The position numbers and the translations under genes were made by a program. Shown piece after piece: positions 55,588-64,000 of a DNA stretch of 64,000 nt; within the stretch, counting starts at the first letter, position 1; the number at the start of each line of letters is the position of its first letter. The notes beneath the pieces are model-generated. The model searched no databases, was not told where the DNA came from, and worked only from the letters and a program-made list of their open reading frames with translations. The DNA comes from Ralstonia insidiosa (GTDB lineage: Bacteria > Pseudomonadota > Gammaproteobacteria > Burkholderiales > Burkholderiaceae): contig NZ_VZPV01000003.1 in NCBI RefSeq assembly GCF_008801405.1, positions 310,001 through 374,000 on the forward strand, in the 5' to 3' direction.

Positions 55588-57237
55588 TCAGATGACCCGG
55601 AAGCCGTGCGTGCCATCGCGCCCGAGTTGGGCGACCAGACCGAACTCCCAGTCCAGATAGCCTTGCATGGCCGCACGCGGAGCGTTGGTGCCTTCGTACG
55701 GGCGGCGGTAGCGGTCGATCCGGTCGGAGGCGAGGTGCGTTTCGCCGGATTCCACCGGCAGACCCGCGGCCACCCAGGCGGCTGTGCCGCCGTCGAGCAC
55801 CCAGACCTCGGCGTGCGTGAGCTTAGCCAGATCCACAGCGGCAAAGCGGGCAAGCAGGCTGGAGCCGCAAGTCAGCACGTAGCGGCGGGCCGGCGGGATG
55901 CGCTGGAGCGCGCCGGCCAGGTCGGAACGCACGGCAAACCAGGCGCCCGGAATGTGCCGCGCCACGTAGTTGGCGCTGCGGGTGACGTCGATGACGGCGG
56001 TGTCGCCGGCTTCCAGCCAACCGGCCAGGGCGCGGGCATCGACCGTGCGCACGGCGGGCGTGTCGGCGGTGGGGGCGTGCCACGGGCCGGTCGCGCTGCG
56101 CGCGCTGGCGTCGACCGGATCGGTCACGTATACCTCCCAGCCCATCTGCGCGAGCCACGAGGCGGTCATATCCGCACGTACGCCGTCGTCGTCGGTCAGC
56201 ACAATGCGGGCACCGCGCACGGCGGCGGTGTGGTCAGTCTCCTGCACGAGCTGCCCGCCCGGGGCGCTGGCAAAGCCGGGCAGGTGGCCGGCGGCGTATT
56301 CCTCGGGCGTGCGTACGTCCAGCTTGTAGAGCGTGCGGTCCGGGGTTTCCAGCTTGGCAACGTCGGCCAGGGCAATGCGGGGCACATTGGCGCGTTCCGC
56401 CACGGCGCGGGCATCGGCCTGGGCCTGGGCACGGGTCTGTGCGGACACGGCTTCCGGGTGGCGGCGGTTGATGCCGTGGTCCAGCACCTGATCGGCCAGC
56501 AGCCAGCCGATGGTGCCGTTGCGCAGCGCCGCCACCGGGTTGGGAATGCCGGCATTCACGAGCGATTGCGTGCCGATGATGCTGCGCGTGCGCCCTGCGC
56601 AGTTGACGATGACCTGCGTGGTCGGGTCCGGCGCCAGTTCGCGGATGCGCAGCACAAGCTCCGCCCCCGGCACGCTGGTCGCCGTGGGGATGCTCATGGT
56701 CTGGAATTCGTCATAGCGGCGCGCATCGACGATCACGACGTCGCGTTTGGCATCGAGCAGCGCCTTGACTTCCTGCGCGCTGAACGAGGGCGTGTGGCGT
56801 TGTGCCTCCACGTATTCGCCAAAGGCTTTGCTGGGGACGTTCACGTCCTGGAAGACCTCGCCACCGGCTGCGCGCCAGCCATCCAGACCGCCTTCCAGCA
56901 GATAGACACGCGTGTAGCCGAGCTCGGTCAACTTGGCGGCAGCGCGCGGGGCAAGGTCCGCACCGTCGTGCACGCCATACAGAACAATCAACGTATCCCG
57001 GCGCGGAATGCGCGACCACGCCTCCAGCTCCAGCCGCGAGAGCGGCAGGTTGGCTGCCCACAGCGGGTGCGCCTGCGCGTAGGGGTCTTCCTCACGCACA
57101 TCGACCAGGGCGATTTCCTTGCGGGCCAGCAATGCGGCGCGCACGTCAGCATAAGTGAGCGTGGGAACGTGGGTCTCGGCCAGTGGTGCGGCGACCGGCG
57201 AGTCGGTGACTTCGAGGGTATCGATGACGGTACTCAT
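55588..57237 (-). CDS. four-domain rhodanese sulfurtransferase
   Basis: A 549-residue protein made of four rhodanese modules. Domain 1 (about 25-125) and domain 3 (about 285-375) lack the active cysteine (LYGVHDG and LTDDDGV at those positions), whereas domain 2 has C213 in VNCAGRTRS and domain 4 has C457 in LTCGSSLLA. It therefore looks like two inactive/active pairs. It should transfer sulfane sulfur or handle persulfides from the neighbouring thiol oxidation. The start ATG 57237 overlaps the dioxygenase stop (ATGA), so the two are translationally coupled. No signal peptide: cytoplasmic. Confidence 0.9.
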   Translation of the reverse strand: MSTVIDTLEVTDSPVAAPLAETHVPTLTYADVRAALLARKEIALVDVREEDPYAQAHPLWAANLPLSRLELEAWSRIPRRDTLIVLYGVHDGADLAPRAAAKLTELGYTRVYLLEGGLDGWRAAGGEVFQDVNVPSKAFGEYVEAQRHTPSFSAQEVKALLDAKRDVVIVDARRYDEFQTMSIPTATSVPGAELVLRIRELAPDPTTQVIVNCAGRTRSIIGTQSLVNAGIPNPVAALRNGTIGWLLADQVLDHGINRRHPEAVSAQTRAQAQADARAVAERANVPRIALADVAKLETPDRTLYKLDVRTPEEYAAGHLPGFASAPGGQLVQETDHTAAVRGARIVLTDDDGVRADMTASWLAQMGWEVYVTDPVDASARSATGPWHAPTADTPAVRTVDARALAGWLEAGDTAVIDVTRSANYVARHIPGAWFAVRSDLAGALQRIPPARRYVLTCGSSLLARFAAVDLAKLTHAEVWVLDGGTAAWVAAGLPVESGETHLASDRIDRYRRPYEGTNAPRAAMQGYLDWEFGLVAQLGRDGTHGFRVI

Positions 57238-57878
57238 GAGGCAGACGTGTCCTTGGAACGGTCCCAGAGATTGGGCAGGTGGGTATTCGAATAACCGGAG
57301 ATGAACGGCTTGCGCTCGCCGTCTTCCGTATAGACCGAGCGGTGGATGCCGCCGATGTTGCCGCCGTACACGTGGATGCTGATCGACGTGCGATCGTCAA
57401 ACGCGTTGTGCACGCGGTGGATGTCACCCACGCGCGGCGAGACGCGCTCGACCTGGCCCGGCTCCAGACGGATGGCCGCACCATCGGGCTGCGGGCGCCC
57501 ATCGGCAGCAAGCTTGAACGGCTGCGAATACTCGGCGCCGCGCAACATGCCGATCAGGCCCCACGTGGTGTGGTCATGGATGGGCGTGCGCTGGCCCGGG
57601 CCCCAGACAAAGCTGACGATGGAGAAGCGCTCGCCGGAATCGACATGCAGCAGGTACTGCTGGAAGTGCTCGGGGTGCGGCTGGGCGTATTCGGCAGGCA
57701 GCCAGTTGTCTTGCGCGACGAGTGCGCCGAGCAGCGCGCCGGCACGCGAGAGGATCTCCGCCTCCGTCGGCTGCTGATCAAGCAGGCGGGACAGTGCGGT
57801 CACGAAATCGCGCAGCGGCACGATGGATTGCGGGGATTGCGTTTGTGCAGGTGCGGTAGCGAGGGCAGGCGTGCTCAT
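57234..57878 (-). CDS. thiol dioxygenase (cysteine/3-mercaptopropionate type)
   Basis: A 214-residue cupin dioxygenase. Iron ligands are H101 and H103 (TPIHDHTTWG) with H154 or H157 as third in DIHRVHNA, and the Ser-His-Tyr triad S167-H169-Y171 sits in SISIHVYGG. It oxidises a thiol to a sulfinic acid; cysteine or 3-mercaptopropionate is likely, and the substrate cannot be settled from sequence. ATG 57878 is supported by AGGA at good spacing over ATG 57911. Its stop overlaps the rhodanese start, and an acyl-CoA-dehydrogenase-like gene is 61 bases upstream, giving a three-gene operon. Confidence 0.9.
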   Translation of the reverse strand: MSTPALATAPAQTQSPQSIVPLRDFVTALSRLLDQQPTEAEILSRAGALLGALVAQDNWLPAEYAQPHPEHFQQYLLHVDSGERFSIVSFVWGPGQRTPIHDHTTWGLIGMLRGAEYSQPFKLAADGRPQPDGAAIRLEPGQVERVSPRVGDIHRVHNAFDDRTSISIHVYGGNIGGIHRSVYTEDGERKPFISGYSNTHLPNLWDRSKDTSAS

Positions 57879-57939
57879 CGGCAGGTTCCTGATGTGGGGG
57901 TTTCGGCTCATCTTGCTGGACTCGGGTTCTGGCGTCCAG

Positions 57940-59127
57940 CTAAACCCCAAGCGCAGTGCGGCCGGCGGCCAGCAGGATCGAATCGTTCTGCGGCGTGTGG
58001 ATGCGGCTGCAGAGCACATCGCGGTAGTGGCGCTCAAGCGGGTTGTGGCGCGACAGGCCGTGGTTGCCCGAGAGCTGCAGCGCCAGTTCCACCGCGCGGA
58101 TGGCATTGCCGGTAACGGTGTATTTGAGCAGCCCGCTATCGGTCGTGGAGAGCGGTGTGCCGGCATCGGCTGCCTCGGCAGCGTGGTCGAGCAGCACGCG
58201 ATTGGTGCGCAGCGCGGCCGCAATTTCGCCGGCCGCCTCCTGCATGCGCGGCAGCGTTGCCAGCGGCGCACCGAGGTTGGCAGGCGCACGCGTGTTCAGG
58301 AACTGCACGAGCCAATCGCGCGCGGCCTGCGCCACGGCGTCGTACAGGCTGCCGAGCAGGACGGCCATCCAGGCTTGCTGATCGACATGCGCGCCGCTAT
58401 CTGCCCACTCAGCGGCAGGCCGGATGTCAACGGCGTGGTCGAGCGGAATGACCACGTCTTCCAGCACAACGTCGTGGCTACCGGAAGCGCGCAGGCCCAG
58501 GTGGTTCCAGGTGGGTTCGATGCGGATGCCGGGCGTGTCTGGCAGCGGGCGCGGGACGAGGAAGATGCCGACACGCGGCTCCGCTTCATCGGTGCGCGCC
58601 CACACCGCCAGCCAGCGCAGCGCCGGACTGCCGGTGCTGTAGAGCTTGCGGCCGTGAATGCGCCAGTGGTCGCCAACGCGCGTAGCGATCGTGCCTGGCA
58701 GGCCGCCGCGTGCCGGTGTGCCCAAGTCTGGCTCCACGCGCAATGCGTTGATGAGGGCACCTTCATTCAATGCCGTGGAAAACACCTGCTGCCGTAGGTG
58801 CGCGGGCCAACGCGTATCTGCGCGGCCTAACGCGCGATGCTGCAGATACGTCATCGTCAGCACGAGTGCAGTCGCGGCATCACCATACGCAACCGACGCG
58901 ATGATGCGGCGCGCCGTGGCCAGGTTTGCGCCACCGCCGCCATGTGCGTGCGGAATGACTTGCGCGGTCAATCCGGAAGTATGTAGCAGGGCAAAGTTCT
59001 CGTGCGCAAATGTGCCGTGCGCATCGTGCTCCGCAGCGGTAGCCGCCAGTTGCGGCGTGATGGCGGCCAGCACCTCGGCAAGCCGTTCGGGTGCCGTGGG
59101 CAGGCGATGCAGGGGGATGGACGACAT
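57940..59127 (-). CDS. acyl-CoA dehydrogenase-like (SfnB/DszC-type) flavoprotein
   Basis: A 395-residue protein of the acyl-CoA dehydrogenase fold. The core is recognisable by YGDAATALVLTMTYLQHRAL, GRKLYSTGSPALRWLAVWAR and WNHLGLRASGSHDVVLEDVV. The last block and lack of the usual catalytic glutamate motif point to the SfnB/DszC group, which includes FMNH2-dependent sulfur monooxygenases. The C-terminus has LQLSGNHGLSRHNPLERHYR. It is first in the minus operon with the thiol dioxygenase and rhodanese, and divergent from an SsuD-like monooxygenase operon. The start at 59127 follows similarity; the frame is open to 59217. Confidence 0.85.
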   Translation of the reverse strand: MSSIPLHRLPTAPERLAEVLAAITPQLAATAAEHDAHGTFAHENFALLHTSGLTAQVIPHAHGGGGANLATARRIIASVAYGDAATALVLTMTYLQHRALGRADTRWPAHLRQQVFSTALNEGALINALRVEPDLGTPARGGLPGTIATRVGDHWRIHGRKLYSTGSPALRWLAVWARTDEAEPRVGIFLVPRPLPDTPGIRIEPTWNHLGLRASGSHDVVLEDVVIPLDHAVDIRPAAEWADSGAHVDQQAWMAVLLGSLYDAVAQAARDWLVQFLNTRAPANLGAPLATLPRMQEAAGEIAAALRTNRVLLDHAAEAADAGTPLSTTDSGLLKYTVTGNAIRAVELALQLSGNHGLSRHNPLERHYRDVLCSRIHTPQNDSILLAAGRTALGV

Positions 59128-59335
59128 GGCGAAGCGGCGCACGAGGCAAGTGATGTTGCCGCACAGCGTAGCCGTGTTGCCGCGCACAGCGAACGACCCA
59201 TGCCGAATATGCAGCATTGAATTTATTCGTTAGTGCAACGCTGGTGGTGACGTAACTTCATTCGCATTCATGGCGAGGTGCAGCGCAGCAAATACAGCCT
59301 CGCCGATCTTCTAACGATATGCGGAGCGAGCCATC
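59128..59335. promoter_or_regulatory. divergent promoter region of the organosulfur locus
   Basis: A 208-base gap between divergent operons. It contains AT-richer sequence around 59215-59265 (TTGAATTTATTCG) and the direct repeat TTCATTCGCATTCAT. GGAG at 59323-59326 is the ribosome site for the plus operon. CysB- or Cbl-type control would be expected but no recognised site was identified. Confidence 0.4.
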
Positions 59336-60427
59336 ATGAGCGTCGATTTCATCGGCATGATCCAGAGCCAGAAGCAGTCGGAAATCCATCCGCCTGATCC
59401 GAATGGACCGGTGATCGACCGCGACTACGTGCGTGCCTTTGCGCAGGCCCACGAGCAGGCCGGCTTCGACCGCATTCTGGTGCCGCACCATTCGACCGGC
59501 CCGTCGGCCACGTTGACGATCTCGTATGCGGCGGCGCTGACCGAACGCATCCACTTCATGCTGGCGCATCGCCCAGGCTTTACCAACCCGACGCTGGCCG
59601 CACGCCAGATTGCGACGCTGGATCAGTTCACGGGTGGGCGCCTGGGGGTGCACTTCATCTCGGGCGGCTCCGACAGCGAGCAGCGCCGCGATGGCGACTA
59701 TCTCGACCACGACCAGCGCTACGCACGCACCGATGAATACCTCAGCATCCTGCGCCGCATCTGGACCGAGGCCAAACCGTTCGATCACGAGGGCGAATTC
59801 TACCGTTTCGAGCAGGGTTTCTCGGAGGTGAAACCCGCGCAGAAGCCGCATGTGCCGATCTACTTTGGCGGCGCGTCGGACGTGGCGGTAGAGGTGGCGG
59901 GCAAGCACGCCGATGTATACGCCCTGTGGGGGGAGTCGCTCGACCAGGTGCGTGAACTGACCACGCGTGTGCGTGCAGAAGCCGCCAAGCACGGCCGCAG
60001 CATCCGCTTCTCGGTATCGTTCCGGCCGATTCTGGCGGATACGGAAGAGGCCGCCTGGGCCCGCGCCGAGCGCATTCTTGAACGCACCCGCGCGCTGCGC
60101 CTGGAGCAAGGCTACAGCCGTGGCGGCCCGCAGCAGAGCGAAGGTGCACGTCGCCTGCTGGCCGCTGCCGAGCAGGGCGAGCGCGTCGACAAACGTTTGT
60201 GGACAGCCATCGCCAAGGAAACCGGGGCGCGCTCCAATTCCACCGCGCTGGTCGGCACGCCGGAGCAGGTGGCCGATGCGCTGCTCGACTACTACGACCT
60301 GGGCGTCACGACCTTCCTGATCCGCGGCTTCGATCCGCTGGAAGATGTGGTCGACTACGGCCGCACACTCATCCCGCGTGTGCGTGAGCTGGTGGCCCAG
60401 CGCGATGCACAGCGCAAGGCAGCGTGA
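59336..60427 (+). CDS. LLM flavin monooxygenase (SsuD-like)
   Basis: A 363-residue bacterial-luciferase-like monooxygenase. The core pattern fits alkanesulfonate monooxygenase SsuD and relatives: FDRILVPHHSTGPSATLTI, TLDQFTGGRLGVHFISGGSD, then PIYFGGASDVAVEVAGKHAD and TSTALVGTP-like STALVGTPEQVADALLDYYD. It should use FMNH2 and oxygen to split a C-S bond and release sulfite; no flavin reductase is nearby. It begins the plus operon and is followed after nine bases by a class II aldolase, then an ABC importer of the SsuABC type. Confidence 0.9.
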   Translation: MSVDFIGMIQSQKQSEIHPPDPNGPVIDRDYVRAFAQAHEQAGFDRILVPHHSTGPSATLTISYAAALTERIHFMLAHRPGFTNPTLAARQIATLDQFTGGRLGVHFISGGSDSEQRRDGDYLDHDQRYARTDEYLSILRRIWTEAKPFDHEGEFYRFEQGFSEVKPAQKPHVPIYFGGASDVAVEVAGKHADVYALWGESLDQVRELTTRVRAEAAKHGRSIRFSVSFRPILADTEEAAWARAERILERTRALRLEQGYSRGGPQQSEGARRLLAAAEQGERVDKRLWTAIAKETGARSNSTALVGTPEQVADALLDYYDLGVTTFLIRGFDPLEDVVDYGRTLIPRVRELVAQRDAQRKAA

Positions 60428-60436
60428 GGGGCGGGC

Positions 60437-61276
60437 ATGAGCGCAGTCATCTCCATCGAGCGCCCGGCGTCTACCTCGCTCCGGCTCAACCCGCAGCCAC
60501 AGCAGAAGTTCTGGTTCGATCCGCCGGCGGCGCGCACGTCCGTTGAGGCAGAACGGCGCCATCGGCAAGAGCGCCTGGCAGCAGCTTTCCGCATCTTTGC
60601 GCGGCATGGCTTTGACCTTGGGCTGGCCGGGCATATCACCGCACGCGATCCAGAACTGCTCGACCACTTCTGGGTGAACCCGCTGGGCGTGCATTTCTCG
60701 CGCATCAAGGTGTCGGACCTACTGCTTGTCAACGCGCGTGGTGAGACGGTCATCGGCAACCAGCCGCTCAACAAGGCGGCGTTCGCCATTCATGCGGCGA
60801 TTCACGAGGCGCACCCGCACATCGTGGCGGCGGCGCATACGCATTCGACGTACGGCAAAGCGTGGTCGACGCTGGGCCGGCCGCTCGATCCACTCACGCA
60901 GGATGCGTGCTCGTTCTATGAAGACCATGCCCTGTTTGACGACTTCACCGGCATGGTGGTCGACGCCAGCGAGGGCGAACGCATTGCGCGCGCACTGACC
61001 AAACCGGGCGGCGGCACGCACAAGGGTGTGATCCTGAAGAACCACGGCATCCTCACCGCCGGCCCCACCGTGGAGGCCGCCGCGTGGTGGTACATCGCGC
61101 TGGACAACGCCGCGCACACGCAACTTCTGGCTGAAGCGGCGGGCACGCCGCAGCTGATTGACGCCGCCACCGCGCGCCACACGCATAGCCAGGTGGGTGG
61201 GCCAGAAGGCTCGCTGCATGCGTTCGAGAGCCTGTACGCGGGCCTGATTGCCGCCGAGCCGGACGTGCTGGACTGA
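60437..61276 (+). CDS. class II aldolase/adducin family protein
   Basis: A 279-residue class II aldolase-fold protein. Zinc-binding histidines are seen in AAHTHSTYGKAW, with a third in VILKNHGILTAGP; the HFWVNPLGVHFSRIKVSDLL block is a family signature. GAGGGG precedes ATG 60437. Class II aldolases cleave aldol products such as fuculose phosphate or related sugar-like acids; adducin-like members have other roles. In a sulfonate-type operon it may act on the carbon skeleton left after desulfonation, an inference from context. Confidence 0.88.
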   Translation: MSAVISIERPASTSLRLNPQPQQKFWFDPPAARTSVEAERRHRQERLAAAFRIFARHGFDLGLAGHITARDPELLDHFWVNPLGVHFSRIKVSDLLLVNARGETVIGNQPLNKAAFAIHAAIHEAHPHIVAAAHTHSTYGKAWSTLGRPLDPLTQDACSFYEDHALFDDFTGMVVDASEGERIARALTKPGGGTHKGVILKNHGILTAGPTVEAAAWWYIALDNAAHTQLLAEAAGTPQLIDAATARHTHSQVGGPEGSLHAFESLYAGLIAAEPDVLD

Positions 61277-61345
61277 GCTTAATCAGAACCAAACAGATCG
61301 TAGAGCACAGAACACATCCAACGCACACCATACGGGGAGCATTCC

Positions 61346-62353
61346 ATGAGCCAAGACAATTCGGGTATCTCACGCCGCAAGGTACTGCACGCGGCGGCTG
61401 CCACGGCGCTGGCCGCACCGGCCCTGATCCTGGGTCGCAAGGCCTATTCGCAGCAGCGCAAGCTGACGTTTGCGTGGAACCAGAATTCGTTCTGCCTGAC
61501 GCCCATCGTGGTGGCGCAGGAGCGCGGTTTTTTCGAGAAGAACGGTCTACAGGTCGACCTGATCAACTACAGCGGATCGACCGACCAACTGCTCGAATCC
61601 ATCGCCACCGGCAAAGCCGATGCCGCGGTGGGGATGATCCACCGTTGGCTCAAGCCACTGGAGGCCGGCTTTGATGTGAAGATCATCGGCAGTTCGCATG
61701 GTGGCTGCGTACGGCTGGTGGGCTCCAAAGCGGCGGGCGTGACCAATCTGGCCGCACTCAAGGGCAAGACGGTGGGCGTGAGTGATCTGGCCGCGCCGGG
61801 CAAACACTTCTTCACCATCCTGCTGGCCAAGCACGGTATCGACCCCGACCGCGACATCACCTGGCGCCAGTACCCGGCCGACCTGCTGGGCGTGGCGGTG
61901 GACAAGGGCGAGATCCAGGCCATTGCCGACGGCGACCCGAACCTCTACCTGCTGGAAAAGCGCACCAACGGCGCCTATGTGGAACTGGCGACCAACCTCA
62001 CTGGCGAGTACGCGCGCAAAGTCTGCTGCGTGATCGGCGCGCGTGGCGAACTCGTGCGCAATGACCGCCAGGCCGCCTCCGGCCTGGCACGCGCCATTGT
62101 GCAGGCGACGGACTTCGTCAACGAGAACCCGAACGAAGCCGCCAAGGTGTTTGCCAAGTATTCGCCCAAGGTGGCAGTGGACGATCTGCGCAAGCTCTAC
62201 GCCACGCTCACCTATACGCACCACCCGACGGGTGTCGACCTGCGCGACGAGATCGCCTTCTATGCGGAGGACTTCCGCCGCATCGGCGTCATCAAGAAGA
62301 CGACCGACCCGCAGCGCCTGGCGCAGCACGTCTACGTGAACGTGCTGGCGTAG
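61346..62353 (+). CDS. ABC substrate-binding protein (SsuA-like)
   Basis: A 335-residue binding protein. The N-terminus has a Tat-like SRRKVLHAAAATALAAPA signal, so it is probably exported folded. The mature domain is of the NMT1/SsuA type: FAWNQNSFCLTPIVVAQERG, FFEKNGLQVDLINYSGSTDQ and GKADAAVGMIHRW. It should bind a sulfonate or related organosulfur compound. It is third in the plus operon behind the monooxygenase and aldolase, and the permease gene follows 27 bases after its stop. Confidence 0.88.
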   Translation: MSQDNSGISRRKVLHAAAATALAAPALILGRKAYSQQRKLTFAWNQNSFCLTPIVVAQERGFFEKNGLQVDLINYSGSTDQLLESIATGKADAAVGMIHRWLKPLEAGFDVKIIGSSHGGCVRLVGSKAAGVTNLAALKGKTVGVSDLAAPGKHFFTILLAKHGIDPDRDITWRQYPADLLGVAVDKGEIQAIADGDPNLYLLEKRTNGAYVELATNLTGEYARKVCCVIGARGELVRNDRQAASGLARAIVQATDFVNENPNEAAKVFAKYSPKVAVDDLRKLYATLTYTHHPTGVDLRDEIAFYAEDFRRIGVIKKTTDPQRLAQHVYVNVLA

Positions 62354-62380
62354 GGCACGCGACATGAGGAGAGCATCGAC

Positions 62381-63424
62381 ATGACTACGACTACCGCCCC
62401 ACAAACGCTGGAGGCGCCTGCCGCGCTGTCCAACCCCTTTGGCGGCGCGATTACCAATGCGCGCGTATGGCGCTCTGGCACGGTGGCCGGGCTGGCGTGG
62501 GCCGCCTTCGGGTTGCTGACGTGGCGCTGGCCCAACCATGTGATCGGCTTCAGCGATTGGGCCTTCACAGCAGAACTCGGTATCGCGGCATTGCTGGTGG
62601 GCGTTGCGCTGTTCATTCTGGCGCTGGTGGGTGCGTACGTGGCACCCCTGCGTGCCGTGCAGGAAACGCTACTGCCTCTTGGGCCGTGGCTCATTGCCGT
62701 GCCGGTCGTGCTGGGCGCATGGGAAGTGCTAACAGCCAAGTCTGGTTTCCTGCCGACGCCGTTCTTTGCGCCGCCGCAGGCGTTGATCGAGGTCTACACC
62801 GAAGACTGGGCGCGCCTGGGCGGCAGCGTCATCAACACGCTCAAGCTGCTGGGGCTGGGCTACTTCTTTGGCGCGCTGACGGGCTTCCTGGTGGGCGTGT
62901 CGATCGGCTGGTCGCGTGCCGTGGGGTACTGGGTGCATCCGGTGCTGCGCATTCTGGGCCCGTTGCCCGCCACGGCGCTGCTGCCGATCACCTTCTACTT
63001 CTTCCCGTCGAGCTATTCGGCGGCGGCCTTTCTGATTGCGCTGGCGTCGGGCTTTCCGGTGGCGGTGCTCACGTGGTCCGGTGTGGCTGGCGTGAACAAG
63101 AGCTACTACGACGTGGCCCGTACGCTCGGTGCCTCCAACGCCTTCCTGGTGCTGCGTGTGGCAATTCCGGCTGCATTGCCGCAGGTATTCGTCGGGTTGT
63201 TCATGGGGCTGGGCGCATCGTTTACGGTGCTGGTGACGGCCGAGATGATGGGCGTGAAATCGGGCCTCGGGTGGTATCTGACGTGGGCCCAGGGCTGGGC
63301 CTCCTACGTGAACATGTATGCGGCGCTGATCGTGATGGCGCTACTGTTCTCCAGCATCATCACGCTGCTGTTCAAGGTGCGTGACCGCGCGCTGGTCTGG
63401 CAGAAGGGGACGCTGAAATGGTAG
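62381..63424 (+). CDS. ABC transporter permease (SsuC-like)
   Basis: A 347-residue inner-membrane permease. After two or three N-terminal helices, a conserved domain contains LPTPFFAPPQALIEVY, GVSIGWSRAVGYWVHPVLRI, and the EAA loop DVARTLGASNAFLVLRVAIP. This matches SsuC/TauC-type importers; the N-terminal extension is longer than in SsuC. It overlaps the start of the ATPase gene by seven bases. It partners with the SsuA-like protein and the truncated ATPase downstream. Confidence 0.9.
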   Translation: MTTTTAPQTLEAPAALSNPFGGAITNARVWRSGTVAGLAWAAFGLLTWRWPNHVIGFSDWAFTAELGIAALLVGVALFILALVGAYVAPLRAVQETLLPLGPWLIAVPVVLGAWEVLTAKSGFLPTPFFAPPQALIEVYTEDWARLGGSVINTLKLLGLGYFFGALTGFLVGVSIGWSRAVGYWVHPVLRILGPLPATALLPITFYFFPSSYSAAAFLIALASGFPVAVLTWSGVAGVNKSYYDVARTLGASNAFLVLRVAIPAALPQVFVGLFMGLGASFTVLVTAEMMGVKSGLGWYLTWAQGWASYVNMYAALIVMALLFSSIITLLFKVRDRALVWQKGTLKW

Positions 63425-64000
63425 CCGTGCTTGAACGCGAAGCGCCGGTTGACGCGGCCGCACCCGTCACGCCTGCCACCACGGGCGCGCGCATTGACGT
63501 GCAGGGCGTGAGCCACTGGTTTGGCAGCCGCGCCAACCCGCTGCAGGTGCTCGACAACGTTGACCTGGCCATACAGCCCGGCGAGTTCGTCGCACTGCTA
63601 GGCCCCAGCGGCTGCGGGAAATCCACCTTGCTGCGCCTGATTGCCGGGCTGGAAGCGCCCACGCGCGGCCGCATTCTGCAGGACGATGCGCCCATCACCG
63701 AGCCCAATCCGTCGCGCGTTGTCGTGTTTCAAGACCCAACGCTGTATCCGTGGCGCCGCGTGTGGGACAACGTCGCTCTCGGCCTGCAGGCGCGCGGCGT
63801 GCTCAAGGCGGAGCGCGACCGCGTAGACGATGCGCTGGAGCGTGTCGGCCTCAAGGGCTTTCATCGCGCGTTCCCGCACGAGCTGTCGGGCGGCATGGCG
63901 CAGCGTGTGGCGCTGGCGCGTGCGCTGGTCAACGATCCGCAACTGCTGGTGCTGGACGAACCGCTGGGCAAGCTTGATTCCCTCACGCGGCTGGCCATGC
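63418..64000 (+). CDS. ABC transporter ATPase (SsuB-like), 5' part
   Basis: The first 194 codons of an importer ATPase, cut by the window end. Walker A GPSGCGKST, Q-loop VVVFQDPTLYPWRRV, signature LSGGMAQR and Walker B LLVLDEPLGKLDSLTR are all present. It completes the SsuA/C/B-type importer of the organosulfur operon. ATG 63418 overlaps the permease end. An N-terminal stretch of about 25 residues precedes the nucleotide-binding domain. Length and C-terminus cannot be judged. Confidence 0.9.
   Translation, partial: MVAVLEREAPVDAAAPVTPATTGARIDVQGVSHWFGSRANPLQVLDNVDLAIQPGEFVALLGPSGCGKSTLLRLIAGLEAPTRGRILQDDAPITEPNPSRVVVFQDPTLYPWRRVWDNVALGLQARGVLKAERDRVDDALERVGLKGFHRAFPHELSGGMAQRVALARALVNDPQLLVLDEPLGKLDSLTRLAM

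Noticed and set aside
55402..57294. A 630-codon plus-strand frame crossing the 21-bp array and the rhodanese gene
   Set aside because: Over the rhodanese region it is antisense shadow; no start signal or domain supports it.

Overview
The window reads as GC-rich betaproteobacterial DNA and most resembles Ralstonia. The ImuA-ImuB-DnaE2 cassette, the 2-aminoethylphosphonate (AEP) genes, the T6SS VgrG style and the high third-position GC all fit. No rRNA, tRNA, replication or core ribosomal operon is present. Some housekeeping-type genes occur as isolated copies: an EF-G gene without str-operon neighbours and an ATP synthase epsilon gene without an atp operon. Together with the accessory content this suggests a secondary replicon, but the sequence does not prove it.

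Layout. 1-2.8 kb: end of a DUF4337-type membrane protein, a Cys-rich secreted protein, the helicase DbpA and a tiny zinc-ribbon protein. 2.9-8.7 kb: SOS mutagenesis operon imuA-imuB-dnaE2 behind a textbook LexA box. 9.2-17.5 kb: a small XRE regulator, an SLC13-like transporter, a divergent aldo/keto reductase and LysR pair, an orphan EF-G, a Crp/Fnr regulator, an Mpo1-like membrane protein and an enoyl-CoA hydratase. 17.5-27.7 kb: a long leader followed by a giant DUF11/Ig-like repeat surface protein, translationally coupled to an outer-membrane beta-barrel protein. 27.7-33 kb: FdxA ferredoxin, an MsbA-like ABC exporter, a PepSY protein, a racemase-like protein lacking both catalytic cysteines, and a lipoprotein metalloprotease.

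33.3-40.4 kb is an AEP operon: LysR, PhnT, fused permease, PhnX, PhnS and an HpnW-type FAD oxidoreductase, with no PhnW transaminase. 40.6-46.2 kb is a T6SS module: VgrG, a peptidoglycan-binding metzincin (likely effector) and an overlapping periplasmic protein (likely immunity). It sits between the phosphonate operon and a second AEP-type LysR plus HAD phosphatase (46.3-47.9 kb). 48.1 kb is the orphan atpC. 48.7-53.4 kb is a TonB-dependent receptor, YfiR and GGDEF-EAL operon with ATGA overlaps throughout, apparently a c-di-GMP signalling unit whose outer-membrane component is a receptor and not YfiB.

53.4-55.3 kb holds two tandem EamA exporters, preceded by an array of GTTCnGAAC-like elements with a 21-bp period. 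55.6-64 kb is a divergent organosulfur locus. The minus operon has an acyl-CoA-dehydrogenase-like monooxygenase, a thiol dioxygenase and a four-domain rhodanese. The plus operon has an SsuD-like flavin monooxygenase, a class II aldolase and an SsuA/C/B-like ABC importer cut by the window end.

The strongest candidates for undescribed biology are the VgrG-metzincin-immunity module with its structured leader, the repeat surface protein/beta-barrel pair, the receptor-YfiR-GGDEF/EAL unit, and the 21-bp phased array. All functions were inferred by reading motifs; no database search was run.
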